Assembly (NCBI RefSeq): GCF_000282095.2
Contig: NZ_AKKC02000011.1
Coordinates: 186,001-250,000, forward strand
Reading direction: 5' to 3'
Origin: Rhizobium sp. CF080
GTDB lineage: Bacteria > Pseudomonadota > Alphaproteobacteria > Rhizobiales > Rhizobiaceae
Length of the DNA stretch: 64,000 nt
Under the pieces are notes generated by a model. It ran no database searches. It saw nothing but the letters and a program-made list of their open reading frames with translations, and was not told where the DNA came from. A program made the position numbers and the translations under genes. This document shows, piece after piece, positions 16,225-25,647 of the stretch (its first letter is position 1; every line of letters begins with the position of its first letter).

Positions 16225-17427
16225 ATGAAAATCACTGCGCTCGAAACCGTTCAACTTCCCAGCCTGAACAATATCATCTGGCTTCGCATCCATACCGACG
16301 AAGGCGTCATCGGCCTCGGCGAGACCTTTCGGGGGGCGGATGCCGTCGCGACCTATCTGCATGCGGAGGTCGCGCCGGCGCTGATCGGCAAGAATCCGCT
16401 GGAGATCGACCGGATTTCCAAGCAGCTGACCGAGACCTATGTGGGCTTCCGCTCCTCCGGCGTCGAAATCCGCGCGGCATCCGCCGTCGACATCGCCCTC
16501 TGGGACATCTTTGGCAAGGTCACGAACCAGCCGATCCACCAGCTTCTCGGCGGCCTGTCGCGGCGTTCGATCCGCACCTACAATACCTGCGCCGGCTATT
16601 CCTATAACAGCCGAGGTTCACGCCGTTACATCGGTGATGCCGACAAGCCTCAGGGTCCCTATGACGATCAGGTCGCCTTCACCAACGATGCGGGGGCGCT
16701 CGCCGAAAGCCTGCTGTCCGAAGGCATCACCGCCATGAAGATCTGGCCGCTCGATCCCTTTGCGGTCGCCAGCGGTGGGAACTTCATTCACCGGGATGAC
16801 CTCGAAAAAGGGCTTGAGCCGTTCCGCAAGATCCGCGACGCCGTCGGCAACAAAATGGAAGTGATGGTCGAGCTGCATTCGATGTGGGATCTGCCTTCCG
16901 CATTGGCGATCGCCCGCGAGATCAAGGAATTCCGCCCCTTTTGGATGGAAGACCCGATCAAGATGCAGGACACCGAAGCGCTGACGATCTACGCGCAGCG
17001 TTCCGGCCTGCCGGTCTGCGCCAGCGAGACGCTCGCGACCCGCGCCCAGTTCGTAGAACTCCTGCGCAAGAATGCCGTCGACTATGTCATGCTCGACATT
17101 TCCTGGTGCGGGGGCTTGAGCGAAGCGAAGAAGATCGCCACCATGGCGGAAGCCTTCCAGCGGCCGATCGCGCCGCATGACTGCACCGGCCCGGTCGTGT
17201 TCACCGCCTCGATCCATCTGGCGCTCAACGCTCCGAATGCGGTGTTCCAGGAGTCCGTACGGGCCTATTACTCGACCTGGTACCGCGATCTCGTCACGGT
17301 CATGCCGCGTATCGAGAATGGCCAGATTTATCCGTTCGAGGGAGCGGGCCTCGGGCTGGAACTCAGCGACTACGTTCTCGACAATCCCGACGTCATCCGC
17401 CGCACCACCAAGGTCAGCGACCTGTGA
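16225..17427 (+). CDS. Enolase-superfamily (mandelate racemase/muconate lactonizing) sugar-acid dehydratase
   Basis: A 400-residue enzyme with the N-terminal capping domain (GVIGLGETFRG) and the barrel. The active-site candidates are the lysine in AMKIWPLD, metal ligands in MVELHSMWDLP, FWMEDPIK and CASETLA, and the late histidine in PHDCTGPVVF. This set fits the mandelate-racemase-type acid-sugar dehydratases, although the first motif is K-x-W instead of K-x-K. It lies 24 bp after the DHDPS-like gene and overlaps the lactonase by 4 bp. Substrate unknown. Confidence 0.85.
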   Translation: MKITALETVQLPSLNNIIWLRIHTDEGVIGLGETFRGADAVATYLHAEVAPALIGKNPLEIDRISKQLTETYVGFRSSGVEIRAASAVDIALWDIFGKVTNQPIHQLLGGLSRRSIRTYNTCAGYSYNSRGSRRYIGDADKPQGPYDDQVAFTNDAGALAESLLSEGITAMKIWPLDPFAVASGGNFIHRDDLEKGLEPFRKIRDAVGNKMEVMVELHSMWDLPSALAIAREIKEFRPFWMEDPIKMQDTEALTIYAQRSGLPVCASETLATRAQFVELLRKNAVDYVMLDISWCGGLSEAKKIATMAEAFQRPIAPHDCTGPVVFTASIHLALNAPNAVFQESVRAYYSTWYRDLVTVMPRIENGQIYPFEGAGLGLELSDYVLDNPDVIRRTTKVSDL

Positions 17428-18299
17428 TACGCTTCGAGCCGCTCGGAGGGCTCAGTCTCGGGCTTGGCGAAAGCCCCGTCTGGGACGAAAGACGCAATCT
17501 CGTCTTTCTCTGCGATATCCCGACCGGCCGATTGCTGGCGATCCGACTTGGCGAGGGCCAGGTCGACGAGTGGGTTCTCGGCACGAATGTCTGTTCGGTC
17601 GGGCTCTGCGAAAGCGGCAGGCTGGTCGTGTCGCTGACGCGCGAGATTATCCTCTTCGATCCCGAGACCGGTGAGCGCCAGACGCTCGCGCATCTCGAAG
17701 GAGAGCTTGAAACCAATCGGCTCAACGACGGCAAGGTGGGACCTGACGGCGCCTTCTGGGTCGGCACGACCGACCAGCGGCCGGAGCGACAGCCGGTCTG
17801 TTCGCTTTACCGCATTGGTGCGGATGGAAACCTCGTCCGCAAGAAGAGCGGACTTCTGATTTCAAACGGGCTTGCCTGGTCGCCGGATGGCACCAGCATG
17901 TATCATTCGGATTCAGGCGGCCAGTGGATCGAGCGGCATGATTTCGATGCGGCGACGTGTGAGATGGGCGAAGGTATTCGGATCGCCGCGCCCGGTGAAG
18001 CGGACGGGCGGCCGGATGGTGGCGCGACTGACATCAACGGCTTCTACTGGAGCGCCGGCGTTTCGGCCGGATGTCTCAACCGATATTCGTCAGAAGGGGA
18101 GCTAGTCGACAAATATCCGCTGCCGGTTGCGACGCCGACCATGCCGTGTTTCTGCGGTCCCGACCTGAAGACGCTACTGATCACCTCGCACCGCTATCTT
18201 TCGCCGGAGAGATTGCAGGCATATCCTTTGAGTGGCGCCGTGCTGGTCGCATCGTCGCCGGTCGCAGGGGCGCCGATCGCGCGCATGAAAGGATTTTGA
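17424..18299 (+). CDS. SMP-30/gluconolactonase-family sugar lactonase
   Basis: A six-bladed beta-propeller lactonase of 291 residues. Metal-site candidates are Glu16 (LGLGESPVW), the Asn/Asp of LNDGKVGPDG and the ISNGLAWSPDG loop. It starts with GTG overlapping the previous stop (GTGA). It would hydrolyse an aldonolactone to the acid used by the dehydratases of this locus. The other lactonase in the window is fused to an IclR regulator (41874-43598). Confidence 0.88.
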   Translation: MIRFEPLGGLSLGLGESPVWDERRNLVFLCDIPTGRLLAIRLGEGQVDEWVLGTNVCSVGLCESGRLVVSLTREIILFDPETGERQTLAHLEGELETNRLNDGKVGPDGAFWVGTTDQRPERQPVCSLYRIGADGNLVRKKSGLLISNGLAWSPDGTSMYHSDSGGQWIERHDFDAATCEMGEGIRIAAPGEADGRPDGGATDINGFYWSAGVSAGCLNRYSSEGELVDKYPLPVATPTMPCFCGPDLKTLLITSHRYLSPERLQAYPLSGAVLVASSPVAGAPIARMKGF

Positions 18300-18329
18300 C
18301 CGTGAGCTTCGACAAGGCAAACAAGATCG

Positions 18330-19259
18330 ATGACTGACGATTCCATCTACAGGCTCAAGTCGGGCCGTTGCGAACTGGTTGTCGATGCCGCCCACGGTGC
18401 GAGCCTCACCTCCTTTCGGTGGCGGAAGCCGGATGGCGACTGGTTCGAGATCCTGCATTCCTGTCCGCCGGCGCAGGTCGCCCTGACCGGTGGATCCTTC
18501 GTCATGGTGCCGTTTGCCAACCGGCTCGATGCCGGTCGCTTCCCGAGCCCCGACGGCCCGGTCGAAGTTCCGGTCAACCGGCCGGAGCAGAACATGGCGC
18601 TCCACGGATTTTCCCGCGACAGGGCCTGGCAGGTCACCGAGGCGACGGAAAGCACGCTGACCCTGGTCGACGACTTCGCCCACGAGTCTATCCCGTTCGC
18701 CTATCGGCTGGTGCAGCATATCTCGATCGGCCCGGATGGTGCTAAACTGACGTTGATCTTGACCAATACCGCGGATCGGGCGCTTCCCTACGGCATGGGT
18801 TTTCATCCCTGGTTCCGGAAGGATGAGGATACCTGGCTGAGGTTCGACGCAGAGACCGGTTTCGGCCGAGATCAGCGAGGCTTCCCGGCCGGACCTGTCC
18901 CAGCCGATAACGGCCCTCCTTTCGCCCATGGCCTCGACACCTCGACGATGCCCTGGTTCGACGGACATTTTGCAGGATGGGCGTCGCGGCGGGCAGTCGT
19001 CGAGTGGAGGCAGGCCGGGGTCAGCATGACGCTTTCGGCGACCGGCGTACTGACCAACCTGCATGTCTATGTGCCGGACGATCGGCCCATCCTTTGCGTC
19101 GAACCCGTCAGTCACGTTCCGGACGTTCATAATCGACGCGAACTGGCGGGCTACGGGGATCTCGCATGGTTGGCTCCCGGCGAGACGATCGAGGGCTCCA
19201 TGACCTTGCGGTGCGGCTCGCCTGAGGTCGCTGGTGCCGAGACGCCTCCAAAGGGATGA
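18330..19259 (+). CDS. Aldose 1-epimerase-family protein
   Basis: A 309-residue galactose-mutarotase-like beta-sandwich protein. The two family histidines appear in ALHGFSRDRAW and GMGFHPWF, and the base glutamate in CVEPVSH. It would interconvert the anomers of the sugar feeding this pathway before oxidation. It closes the operon begun at 14592, 30 bp after the lactonase. Assignment to the family is firm; the sugar is not known. Confidence 0.88.
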   Translation: MTDDSIYRLKSGRCELVVDAAHGASLTSFRWRKPDGDWFEILHSCPPAQVALTGGSFVMVPFANRLDAGRFPSPDGPVEVPVNRPEQNMALHGFSRDRAWQVTEATESTLTLVDDFAHESIPFAYRLVQHISIGPDGAKLTLILTNTADRALPYGMGFHPWFRKDEDTWLRFDAETGFGRDQRGFPAGPVPADNGPPFAHGLDTSTMPWFDGHFAGWASRRAVVEWRQAGVSMTLSATGVLTNLHVYVPDDRPILCVEPVSHVPDVHNRRELAGYGDLAWLAPGETIEGSMTLRCGSPEVAGAETPPKG

Positions 19260-19443
19260 GAGGGTGAAGACCTTTTGAATTATGCGGGCGTAATCCTCCG
19301 AGAAAATCCAAACATTCGGCGTAGTAAATAAGCATTACGAACAGGTTCATCGCAGTTAAACTTGAAGCCTGCTTGTCTTGCGGGGCCAGAAGAACTCTGA
19401 GACCATCCCGTGCATCTTTGATGGACGGGGCTCGGGGTATCTC

Positions 19444-20670
19444 ATGTTGAAAAGTTTTCGCCTCAATGAGATCGAGGCGCATCTGGCCTCTCGCGTCGGC
19501 GGGTTTATCCTTGCGGCGCTGACGCTGATCTTGTGCCTGGCTTATGTGGTGCGCCTGGCGATGAGCCAGGATGTCGCCGGGGATTTCTGGCATTTCTGGG
19601 CGGCGGGAAAGCTGTGGGCCATGGGAGAGAACCCTTACGGCGCCGATTTCAACGTCCGGGTTCGCGCCGAATTTGGCTTTGAAGCAATCAACGGCTGGTT
19701 CTATTCGCCTCATACCTGGCTCCTGTCGCGCCCGCTGGCGGGACTTGGTTTCGATACCGCGCTGCTTGTCTGGCGCATGCTTTCGGTTGCGGCACTTGTT
19801 GTCGGAACCGCGCTGGTGGTCTCGCTCAGATCTGAAGAGGGACGCGGCTGGAAGCGGCTGCTCTGGGCGGTCCTGCTTCTCTGGGCCGTGACGTCCCAGC
19901 CGGGTTCGATCAACTTCACCATCGGCCAGTTTTCGGCCTTCCTGTTTCTGGCCGTCGTCCTGTTTTTCTATGGCGTTCTGCGCCAGAAGAACTGGGCTGT
20001 GGTCGTGGCTCTCGTCCTGCTCAGCATGAAACTGAGCCTCGCCTTGCCCTTCATAGGTTATGCGGCTGCGGTGCCCCGGCTGCGCGTCCCGATGCTGCTG
20101 GCAGGCGGTATCGCGCTCGTGGCGTCGGTGCCGGCTTTTCTTGCAGGTGGAACGGTTGAGACTTTCACGGGATATTTCGAAGGCATCGCGCAATATACCA
20201 AGTTCGACGTCAATGGCCCGCTGGAGGTCACAGGGCTGCGCAATCTGCTGATGCACTGGTTCGGGATTTCCGTCTCCGGCATCGTGCTTGCCATCGGCGC
20301 GGGGCTTCTCGGCATGATCCTCGGCTGGTTCAGCTGGCGAAACCCGGGGCGGATGTCTCCGACATTCAGTCTCGTTCTGTTGCTGGCCTGGACCATGCTT
20401 CTCATTCCTCAGCACCGCTACGACCTGCTGATCCTGCCCGCGTTGCTGATCCATGTCGGACGAGGTTGGCTGTGGGCGAATCTCGCGGTGATGGCGCTGG
20501 TGTTCCGGGGGCATATCGTGACCGGCGTCATGAGGCTTCCGGATATGGCTGTCCACGCGCCGGGCAGTTACTTGTTCTCACTGGCAATGCTCGGGCTTTG
20601 CGCATTTCTCCATCTGAGGCTCCTGAGGGCAGGATCAGTCAAGGATGGATCATTCCTCGGCACGGCATAA
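19444..20670 (+). CDS. GT87-like (DUF2029) membrane glycosyltransferase
   Basis: Polytopic membrane protein of about 408 residues with around ten hydrophobic segments. The first extracytoplasmic loop has the GT-C signature area DFWHFWAAGK followed by GENPYG, as in polyprenyl-phosphate-mannose-dependent GT87 enzymes. I place the start at 19444 because the reading frame becomes membrane-protein-like there (MLKSFRLNEIE). It has no recognisable operon partners; the flanking 184 bp upstream and 175 bp downstream are non-coding and show nothing I can name. The acceptor is unknown. Confidence 0.75.
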   Translation: MLKSFRLNEIEAHLASRVGGFILAALTLILCLAYVVRLAMSQDVAGDFWHFWAAGKLWAMGENPYGADFNVRVRAEFGFEAINGWFYSPHTWLLSRPLAGLGFDTALLVWRMLSVAALVVGTALVVSLRSEEGRGWKRLLWAVLLLWAVTSQPGSINFTIGQFSAFLFLAVVLFFYGVLRQKNWAVVVALVLLSMKLSLALPFIGYAAAVPRLRVPMLLAGGIALVASVPAFLAGGTVETFTGYFEGIAQYTKFDVNGPLEVTGLRNLLMHWFGISVSGIVLAIGAGLLGMILGWFSWRNPGRMSPTFSLVLLLAWTMLLIPQHRYDLLILPALLIHVGRGWLWANLAVMALVFRGHIVTGVMRLPDMAVHAPGSYLFSLAMLGLCAFLHLRLLRAGSVKDGSFLGTA

Positions 20671-20845
20671 GCTGGCGTGTGTTCCAGGAGGCCAGATCAA
20701 CCGCTATTCGCAGCGCACAAAATATTTGCTCGACGGGCGCTTCCAGAACTCGCACATTCGCCAATCTGCCCTACATAACCTTGGCTTTTATGTGTTCCAG
20801 GCCAAGTCCAACGCGTCGGCCGGCGATCCGGAGGGAAATTCTGTC

Positions 20846-21757
20846 ATGTCTTTGAAAAATAAGCTTTTGGGCATTGCTTTTGCGCTTGGCGTTTCGGCCA
20901 CCATGGCCAATGCCCAGGTCGTCGTCTCTTCCAAGATCGATACGGAAGGCGGCGTGCTCGGCAACATCATCCTCGCGATGCTGAAGGCCAACAACATCCA
21001 GGCCACCGACCGTATCCAGCTCGGTGCGACGCCGGTCGTGCGCAAGGCGATCACCGCCGGCGAGATCGACATCTATCCGGAATATACGGGTAATGGCGCC
21101 TTTTTCTTCGAAAAGGGCGACGATCCGGCGTGGAAGAACCCGCAGAAGGCCTATGAAGCGGTCAAGAAGCTCGATTACGACGCCAACAAGATCGTCTGGC
21201 TGGCGCCGTCTTCGGCCAACAACACCTGGGCGATCGCTGTGCGCAAGGATGTCGCGGATACCAACAAGCTGAAGACGCTGACCGACTTCGGCAAATATGT
21301 TGCCGGCGGCGGCAAGATCGTCCTGGCGGCGTCGTCTGAATTCGTCAATTCGGCGGCCGCATTGCCGGCCTTCCAGACCACCTACGGCTTCAAGCTGAAG
21401 CCCGACCAGCTGATCACGCTTTCCGGCGGCGATACGGCTGCAACCATCGCCGCTGCCGCCAACCAGACCAACAACGCCAACGCTGCGATGGTCTACGGCA
21501 CCGACGGCGGCATCGCGCCTTCTGGCCTGGTGGTTCTCGAAGACGACAAGGGCGTTCAGCCGGTCTACCAGCCGACCCCGATCATCCGCGAGGAGGCGCT
21601 CAAGAAAAACCCGACCATCGAGGCGGTGCTGAAGCCGGTCTTCGCCAAGCTCGATCTCGTCACCCTGCAGGATCTCAACGGCCGTGTGCAGGTCGGCGGC
21701 GAGCCGGCCAAGGCAGTTGCCGAGGACTTTCTCAAGAAGAATGGCTTCCTGAAGTAA
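20846..21757 (+). CDS. osmF: Osmoprotectant ABC transporter binding protein (OsmF/YehZ type)
   Basis: Periplasmic OpuAC-family binding protein of about 303 residues for glycine betaine, choline or similar compounds. The signal peptide is MSLKNKLLGIAFALG...MANA, cleaved before QVVVSS. Family features include GATPVVRKAITAGEIDIYPEYTG (the ligand loop), and the 303-residue length matches YehZ. The start is at 20846 after GGAGGGA; the longer frame from 20645 overlaps the previous gene and has no signal. It is first of four genes, separated from the first permease by a terminator-like hairpin. Confidence 0.88.
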   Translation: MSLKNKLLGIAFALGVSATMANAQVVVSSKIDTEGGVLGNIILAMLKANNIQATDRIQLGATPVVRKAITAGEIDIYPEYTGNGAFFFEKGDDPAWKNPQKAYEAVKKLDYDANKIVWLAPSSANNTWAIAVRKDVADTNKLKTLTDFGKYVAGGGKIVLAASSEFVNSAAALPAFQTTYGFKLKPDQLITLSGGDTAATIAAAANQTNNANAAMVYGTDGGIAPSGLVVLEDDKGVQPVYQPTPIIREEALKKNPTIEAVLKPVFAKLDLVTLQDLNGRVQVGGEPAKAVAEDFLKKNGFLK

Positions 21758-21789
21758 TTCCTTTTCGGCGTGGTTTCGTGTCAACATGG

Positions 21790-21819
21790 GCCGGGCGCTC
21801 GAACGCCCGGCTTTTTTAT
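21790..21819 (+). terminator. Intrinsic terminator/attenuator inside the osmoprotectant operon
   Basis: Perfect 8-bp stem (GCCGGGCG at 21790-21797, CGCCCGGC at 21804-21811) with loop CTCGAA, followed directly by TTTTTTAT. It lies between the binding-protein gene and the permease gene, so most transcripts should end after osmF. Confidence 0.85.
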
Positions 21820-21841
21820 CAGTCGTAAGGCAGGGGGCGGT

Positions 21842-23008
21842 TTGAGAGTTCGGTTCGACAAGCTCGGCATCGTCATCGCCCTCCTTGCCGCCTATGGCGT
21901 GCTCTGGTCGGCCTTCGCGACGCTCAAGCCCAACCGCATCGTGCAGGGGCAGGCTGAATCGATGCTGCAATCGCTGCCGGCCTGGGCGGGCTGGGGGCTG
22001 GTCGGCGTGCTCGTGGTCGCGATTGCCGTAGCCCTCTTTCGCACTTCCCCCTGGATCAAGCTGATTGCCGCCGTCGCGGCGCTGACGGCACTGACCCTTT
22101 CGATCGGATATGCAGCGACATTTCTGACGCCGGCCGCCAATACCTATGCCCGTGTCTCACCCGCCTCCGGCTTCTGGATCCTGCTGTTCGCCTTCGCGCT
22201 TCTGGCTGCCGACGCGATCACGCGGCTCGATCCGCCGCCGGGGATGCGCGTCCTGTTTCTGATCCTGGCGGGGCTCAGCATTGGCGCGCTGCTGATGTCG
22301 GGGAGGTGGGACGGGCTCTCGATCATGAAGGAATATTCCGGCCGCGCCGACGTTTTCTGGGTCGAAGCGGGCAAGCATGTGGAACTGGCGCTCGGTTCGC
22401 TTTTCGCCGCCGTCCTGGTCGGGCTGCCGCTCGGCATTCTCTGTCATCGGGTGGCACCGCTCAGGGACGGCGTGCTCAACACGTTGAACCTCGTCCAGAC
22501 CATCCCCTCGATCGCGCTGTTCGGCCTGCTGATTGCGCCGCTCGGCTGGATCGCCACCAATGTGCCCGGGGCCGCGGCGATCGGCATTCGCGGCATCGGG
22601 GTGGCCCCGGCCTTCGTGGCGCTGTTCCTCTATTCGCTGTTGCCGGTCGTCGCCAATACGGTCGTCGGGCTTGCCGGCGTGCCGCGCGAGGCCAATGATG
22701 CGGCCCGCGGCATCGGCATGACCGGTCGCCAGCGGCTGTTCAAGGTCGAGTTTCCGCTGGCGCTGCCGGTCATTTTGACGGCGATCCGCATCGTGCTCGT
22801 TCAGAATATCGGCATGGCGACGATTGCGGCATTGATCGGCGGCGGCGGTTTCGGCGTCTTCGTCTTCCAGGGCATCGGCCAGACTGCCATGGACCTGGTA
22901 CTGCTCGGCGCCGTACCGACCGTGGCGCTCGCCTTTGCCTCAGCCGTCGTCCTTGATGCGCTGATCGAAATGAACTCCCGCGTCCCCAACGGAGCCAGAT
23001 CCGCATGA
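21842..23008 (+). CDS. Osmoprotectant ABC transporter permease (YehY type)
   Basis: Permease of about 388 residues. An N-terminal extension with four or five membrane segments precedes the normal OpuCB domain (HVELALGSLFAAVLVGLPLG, EANDAARGIGMTGRQR as the EAA loop). That long architecture is the YehY type, not OpuBB. The only sensible start is the TTG at 21842 after GGGGGCGG: the ATG at 21770 lies before the terminator hairpin and would read through it. The stop overlaps the ATPase start by 4 bp. Confidence 0.85.
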   Translation: MRVRFDKLGIVIALLAAYGVLWSAFATLKPNRIVQGQAESMLQSLPAWAGWGLVGVLVVAIAVALFRTSPWIKLIAAVAALTALTLSIGYAATFLTPAANTYARVSPASGFWILLFAFALLAADAITRLDPPPGMRVLFLILAGLSIGALLMSGRWDGLSIMKEYSGRADVFWVEAGKHVELALGSLFAAVLVGLPLGILCHRVAPLRDGVLNTLNLVQTIPSIALFGLLIAPLGWIATNVPGAAAIGIRGIGVAPAFVALFLYSLLPVVANTVVGLAGVPREANDAARGIGMTGRQRLFKVEFPLALPVILTAIRIVLVQNIGMATIAALIGGGGFGVFVFQGIGQTAMDLVLLGAVPTVALAFASAVVLDALIEMNSRVPNGARSA

Positions 23009-23943
23009 TCGAGATCGACGCCATTACCAAGCGCTATGACGGCGTCACCGTCGTCGACAACGTCTCGATGGTGATCGAACCGCGCACCGTGACGGTCGTC
23101 GTCGGCACGTCCGGTTCGGGCAAGACGACGCTGATCCGGATGATCAACCGGCTGGTGGAGGCGAGCGAGGGCGCCATCCGGCTCGATGGCGAGGACAATC
23201 GGTCGATCCCCGGTTACGAATTGCGGCGGCGGATCGGTTACGCCATCCAGGGGCACGGACTTTTCCCGCACCGCACGGTGGCACAGAACATCGCGACCGT
23301 GCCTGGCCTGCTCGGGTGGACGAAGGCCCGTATCGACGCCAAGGTCGAGGAATTGCTGACGCTCTTCCAGCTGGAGCCGAAGACGTTCGGGCCGCGTTAT
23401 CCGCACGAGCTTTCCGGCGGCCAGCAGCAGCGCGTCGGCGTGGCGCGCGCGCTTGCCGCCGAGCCATATGTGTTGCTGATGGACGAGCCCTTCGGGGCGC
23501 TCGACCCGATCATCCGTGCCAAGGCGCAGGAGGATCTTCTGGCGATCCAGAAACATTTCGGCACGACCATCGTGCTCGTCACCCACGACATGAACGAAGC
23601 CTTTCATCTCGCCGACAAGATCGCGGTGATGGACAAGGGCAGGGTGGTGCAATACGGGCCGCCGGCCGAACTGGTGCGGGCACCGGCCACGCCGTTCGTC
23701 GAAACGCTGATCGGCGACGCGGAGCGGCCGTTCCGGTTGCTTTCGATTGCAACGACTGGCGCTGCGGCGGAGCCGGGCGAGGCGGAAGGCGTGCCGATCG
23801 GGGAGGACAGGAGCCAGCAGGAGGCGCTTGCCGATCTGATCTGGAGCGGGCGGGATGCACTTCCCGTCATTTCCAGGAGCGGAGCGCCGATGGGGCGGGT
23901 GACCCTCGAGGCTATCCTCAAGCGCGCCGCGAGGCAGCGATGA
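23005..23943 (+). CDS. Osmoprotectant ABC transporter ATPase (ProV/YehX type)
   Basis: A 312-residue ATPase with Walker A GTSGSGKTT (about 34-42), signature LSGGQQQR, Walker B LLMDEPFGALDP and switch VTHDMNEA. The last 60 residues are a short CBS-like remnant (DALPVISRSGAPMGRVTLEAIL), as in YehX. It is coupled by 4-bp overlaps to both neighbouring permeases. Confidence 0.92.
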   Translation: MIEIDAITKRYDGVTVVDNVSMVIEPRTVTVVVGTSGSGKTTLIRMINRLVEASEGAIRLDGEDNRSIPGYELRRRIGYAIQGHGLFPHRTVAQNIATVPGLLGWTKARIDAKVEELLTLFQLEPKTFGPRYPHELSGGQQQRVGVARALAAEPYVLLMDEPFGALDPIIRAKAQEDLLAIQKHFGTTIVLVTHDMNEAFHLADKIAVMDKGRVVQYGPPAELVRAPATPFVETLIGDAERPFRLLSIATTGAAAEPGEAEGVPIGEDRSQQEALADLIWSGRDALPVISRSGAPMGRVTLEAILKRAARQR

Positions 23944-24683
23944 GGGCTTGGGTGCCGACTATCCTGCGCGGCCTTTTGCTTGTGGTGCTGATCGCCTTCC
24001 TGGTGTCGCCGGATAATTTTGAACCGCTGCTGAAGCCGCTCGTGCAGCCGAACGCACCGGCGATCTACAATCAGGGCAGCCTGCTCAGTCTGACGCTCCT
24101 GCATTTGCGGACGGTCTTTATCGCAACGCTGGCCGCGACGATCATCGCCGTGCTTCTGGCGATCCTTGTGACAAGGCCTTTTGGTGCCGAATTTCTGGCG
24201 CTGTCCCGCAGCCTGGTGAATATCGGCCAAACCTTTCCGCCGGTCGCGGTGTTGGCACTTGCCGTTCCGGCTGTCGGTTTCGGCGAGAAGCCGACGCTAA
24301 TCGCGCTTTTTCTTTATGGCCTGCTGCCAATCTTCGAGAATACGCTGACGGCCCTCACCAACCTTCCACGATCGGTGATGGAGGCGGCGCGTGGTTCCGG
24401 TATGACCCCTTTCCAGCGGCTCATCCAGGTGGAACTGCCATTGTCTCTGCCGATCATCGTTGCGGGCGTCCGGCTTTCGGTGGTGATCAGTCTCGCGACC
24501 GCGACGATCGGCTCGACGGTTGCTGCAAAGACGCTCGGCGAGGTGATCATCGCCGGGCTGCAGTCCAACAACCTCGCCTTCGTGCTGCAGGGCGGCCTGA
24601 TCGTCGGGGCGCTGGCCGTGCTGATCTATGATGGGCTCTCGGCTGTCGAGTCCATGCTTACCCGCCGGACGGGCTCGGCCTAA
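23940..24683 (+). CDS. Osmoprotectant ABC transporter permease (YehW type)
   Basis: A second permease, 247 residues, with six membrane segments and the EAA loop SVMEAARGSGMTPFQRLIQ. The start ATG at 23940 overlaps the ATPase stop (ATGA); longer in-frame starts inside the ATPase gene are not credible. Its stop overlaps the stop of the convergent DMT gene by 4 bases, so there is no room for a terminator. Confidence 0.9.
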   Translation: MRAWVPTILRGLLLVVLIAFLVSPDNFEPLLKPLVQPNAPAIYNQGSLLSLTLLHLRTVFIATLAATIIAVLLAILVTRPFGAEFLALSRSLVNIGQTFPPVAVLALAVPAVGFGEKPTLIALFLYGLLPIFENTLTALTNLPRSVMEAARGSGMTPFQRLIQVELPLSLPIIVAGVRLSVVISLATATIGSTVAAKTLGEVIIAGLQSNNLAFVLQGGLIVGALAVLIYDGLSAVESMLTRRTGSA

Positions 24684-25600
24684 CCGTGGCTGGAATCGGT
24701 CGGCACGACCGGTTCCGCATCCTGTTTCAGGTTGCCGCGGTGGAAGATGAACAGTCCGGCGATGACGATGATGCCGGCGCCGATCCAGGTCTGCGCATCC
24801 GGCAGGTCACCGAAAAACAGCCAGCCGAGAATGACCGCCCAGACCAGTAGCGTATATTGCAGCGGCGCCAGCACGGAGGCCGGCGCGAGCTTCAATGAGC
24901 GGGTGATCAGGAGATGGGCGATGCAGGCGACGACGCCGAGCAGCAGCAGCGCCAGCAATTCGCCGACATTGAACGGGCTCCACTGGCCGATGCTGAGGAA
25001 AATTCCGGCGATCAGGCCGGCAATCGTCTGCCAGGTGACGAGTGTTGCATCAGTCGTGGCGCGCAGCCGACGGTTCAGCACCAGGGTGAGCGCGAAGGAC
25101 AGGCTGCCGACGAGGCCGAAGACCGAAGGCCATGCGAGCATTTCCGACGAGGGGCGAAGCGCAATCACCACGCCGACGAATCCGATGAGAACGGCGAGCC
25201 ACCGCCGCCAGCCGATCCGTTCGCCGAGCAGGAAATGCGAAAGGGCCGCCACATAGATCGGCCCCGCCATGTAGAAGGTCATCACGTCGGCGAGCGGCAG
25301 GTAGGCGACGGCGGCGTAGAACAGTGCCAGATCTCCGGTGGCGAACAGCACGCGCAGCACCTGCAGCGGCATCCGCTCGACCTTGTACAGGGCCGATATC
25401 GGCTGGCGGGCGATCATCGGGCCAAGGATGAAGACGGCCCCGAACGAGCGGATCACCAGGACCTGGCCGACCGAAAAGCTTGCGACCAGCCACTTGCCCA
25501 TGGCGTCGTTGAGCGAGAACATGAAGGCGCCGAGCAGAAACAGCAGGACGCCGGCCAGTGCGGCATTGGCGCCGAAGGCGGAAGAGGCTCTTTTGTCCAT
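24680..25600 (-). CDS. EamA/DMT-family membrane transporter
   Basis: About 306 residues with ten predicted membrane segments in two EamA repeats (FMFSLNDAMGKWLVA in the first, VACIAHLLITRSLKLAPAS in the second). The family exports or imports metabolites; the ligand cannot be read from sequence. The start at 25600 follows GGGGGGACTC. It lies 47 bp downstream of anmK on the same strand and could be the last gene of the murein-recycling operon, but its location may be coincidental. Confidence 0.85.
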   Translation of the reverse strand: MDKRASSAFGANAALAGVLLFLLGAFMFSLNDAMGKWLVASFSVGQVLVIRSFGAVFILGPMIARQPISALYKVERMPLQVLRVLFATGDLALFYAAVAYLPLADVMTFYMAGPIYVAALSHFLLGERIGWRRWLAVLIGFVGVVIALRPSSEMLAWPSVFGLVGSLSFALTLVLNRRLRATTDATLVTWQTIAGLIAGIFLSIGQWSPFNVGELLALLLLGVVACIAHLLITRSLKLAPASVLAPLQYTLLVWAVILGWLFFGDLPDAQTWIGAGIIVIAGLFIFHRGNLKQDAEPVVPTDSSHG

Positions 25601-25647
25601 GGTGTCTAAGAGTCCCCCCGACCCTGAAATTGCGATGTGATGGCCGG

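Noticed and set aside
20678..20801. Direct repeat TGTGTTCCAGG (20678-20688 and 20791-20801)
   Set aside because: Only 11 bp, not palindromic, with no further copies seen and no promoter context; may be chance.
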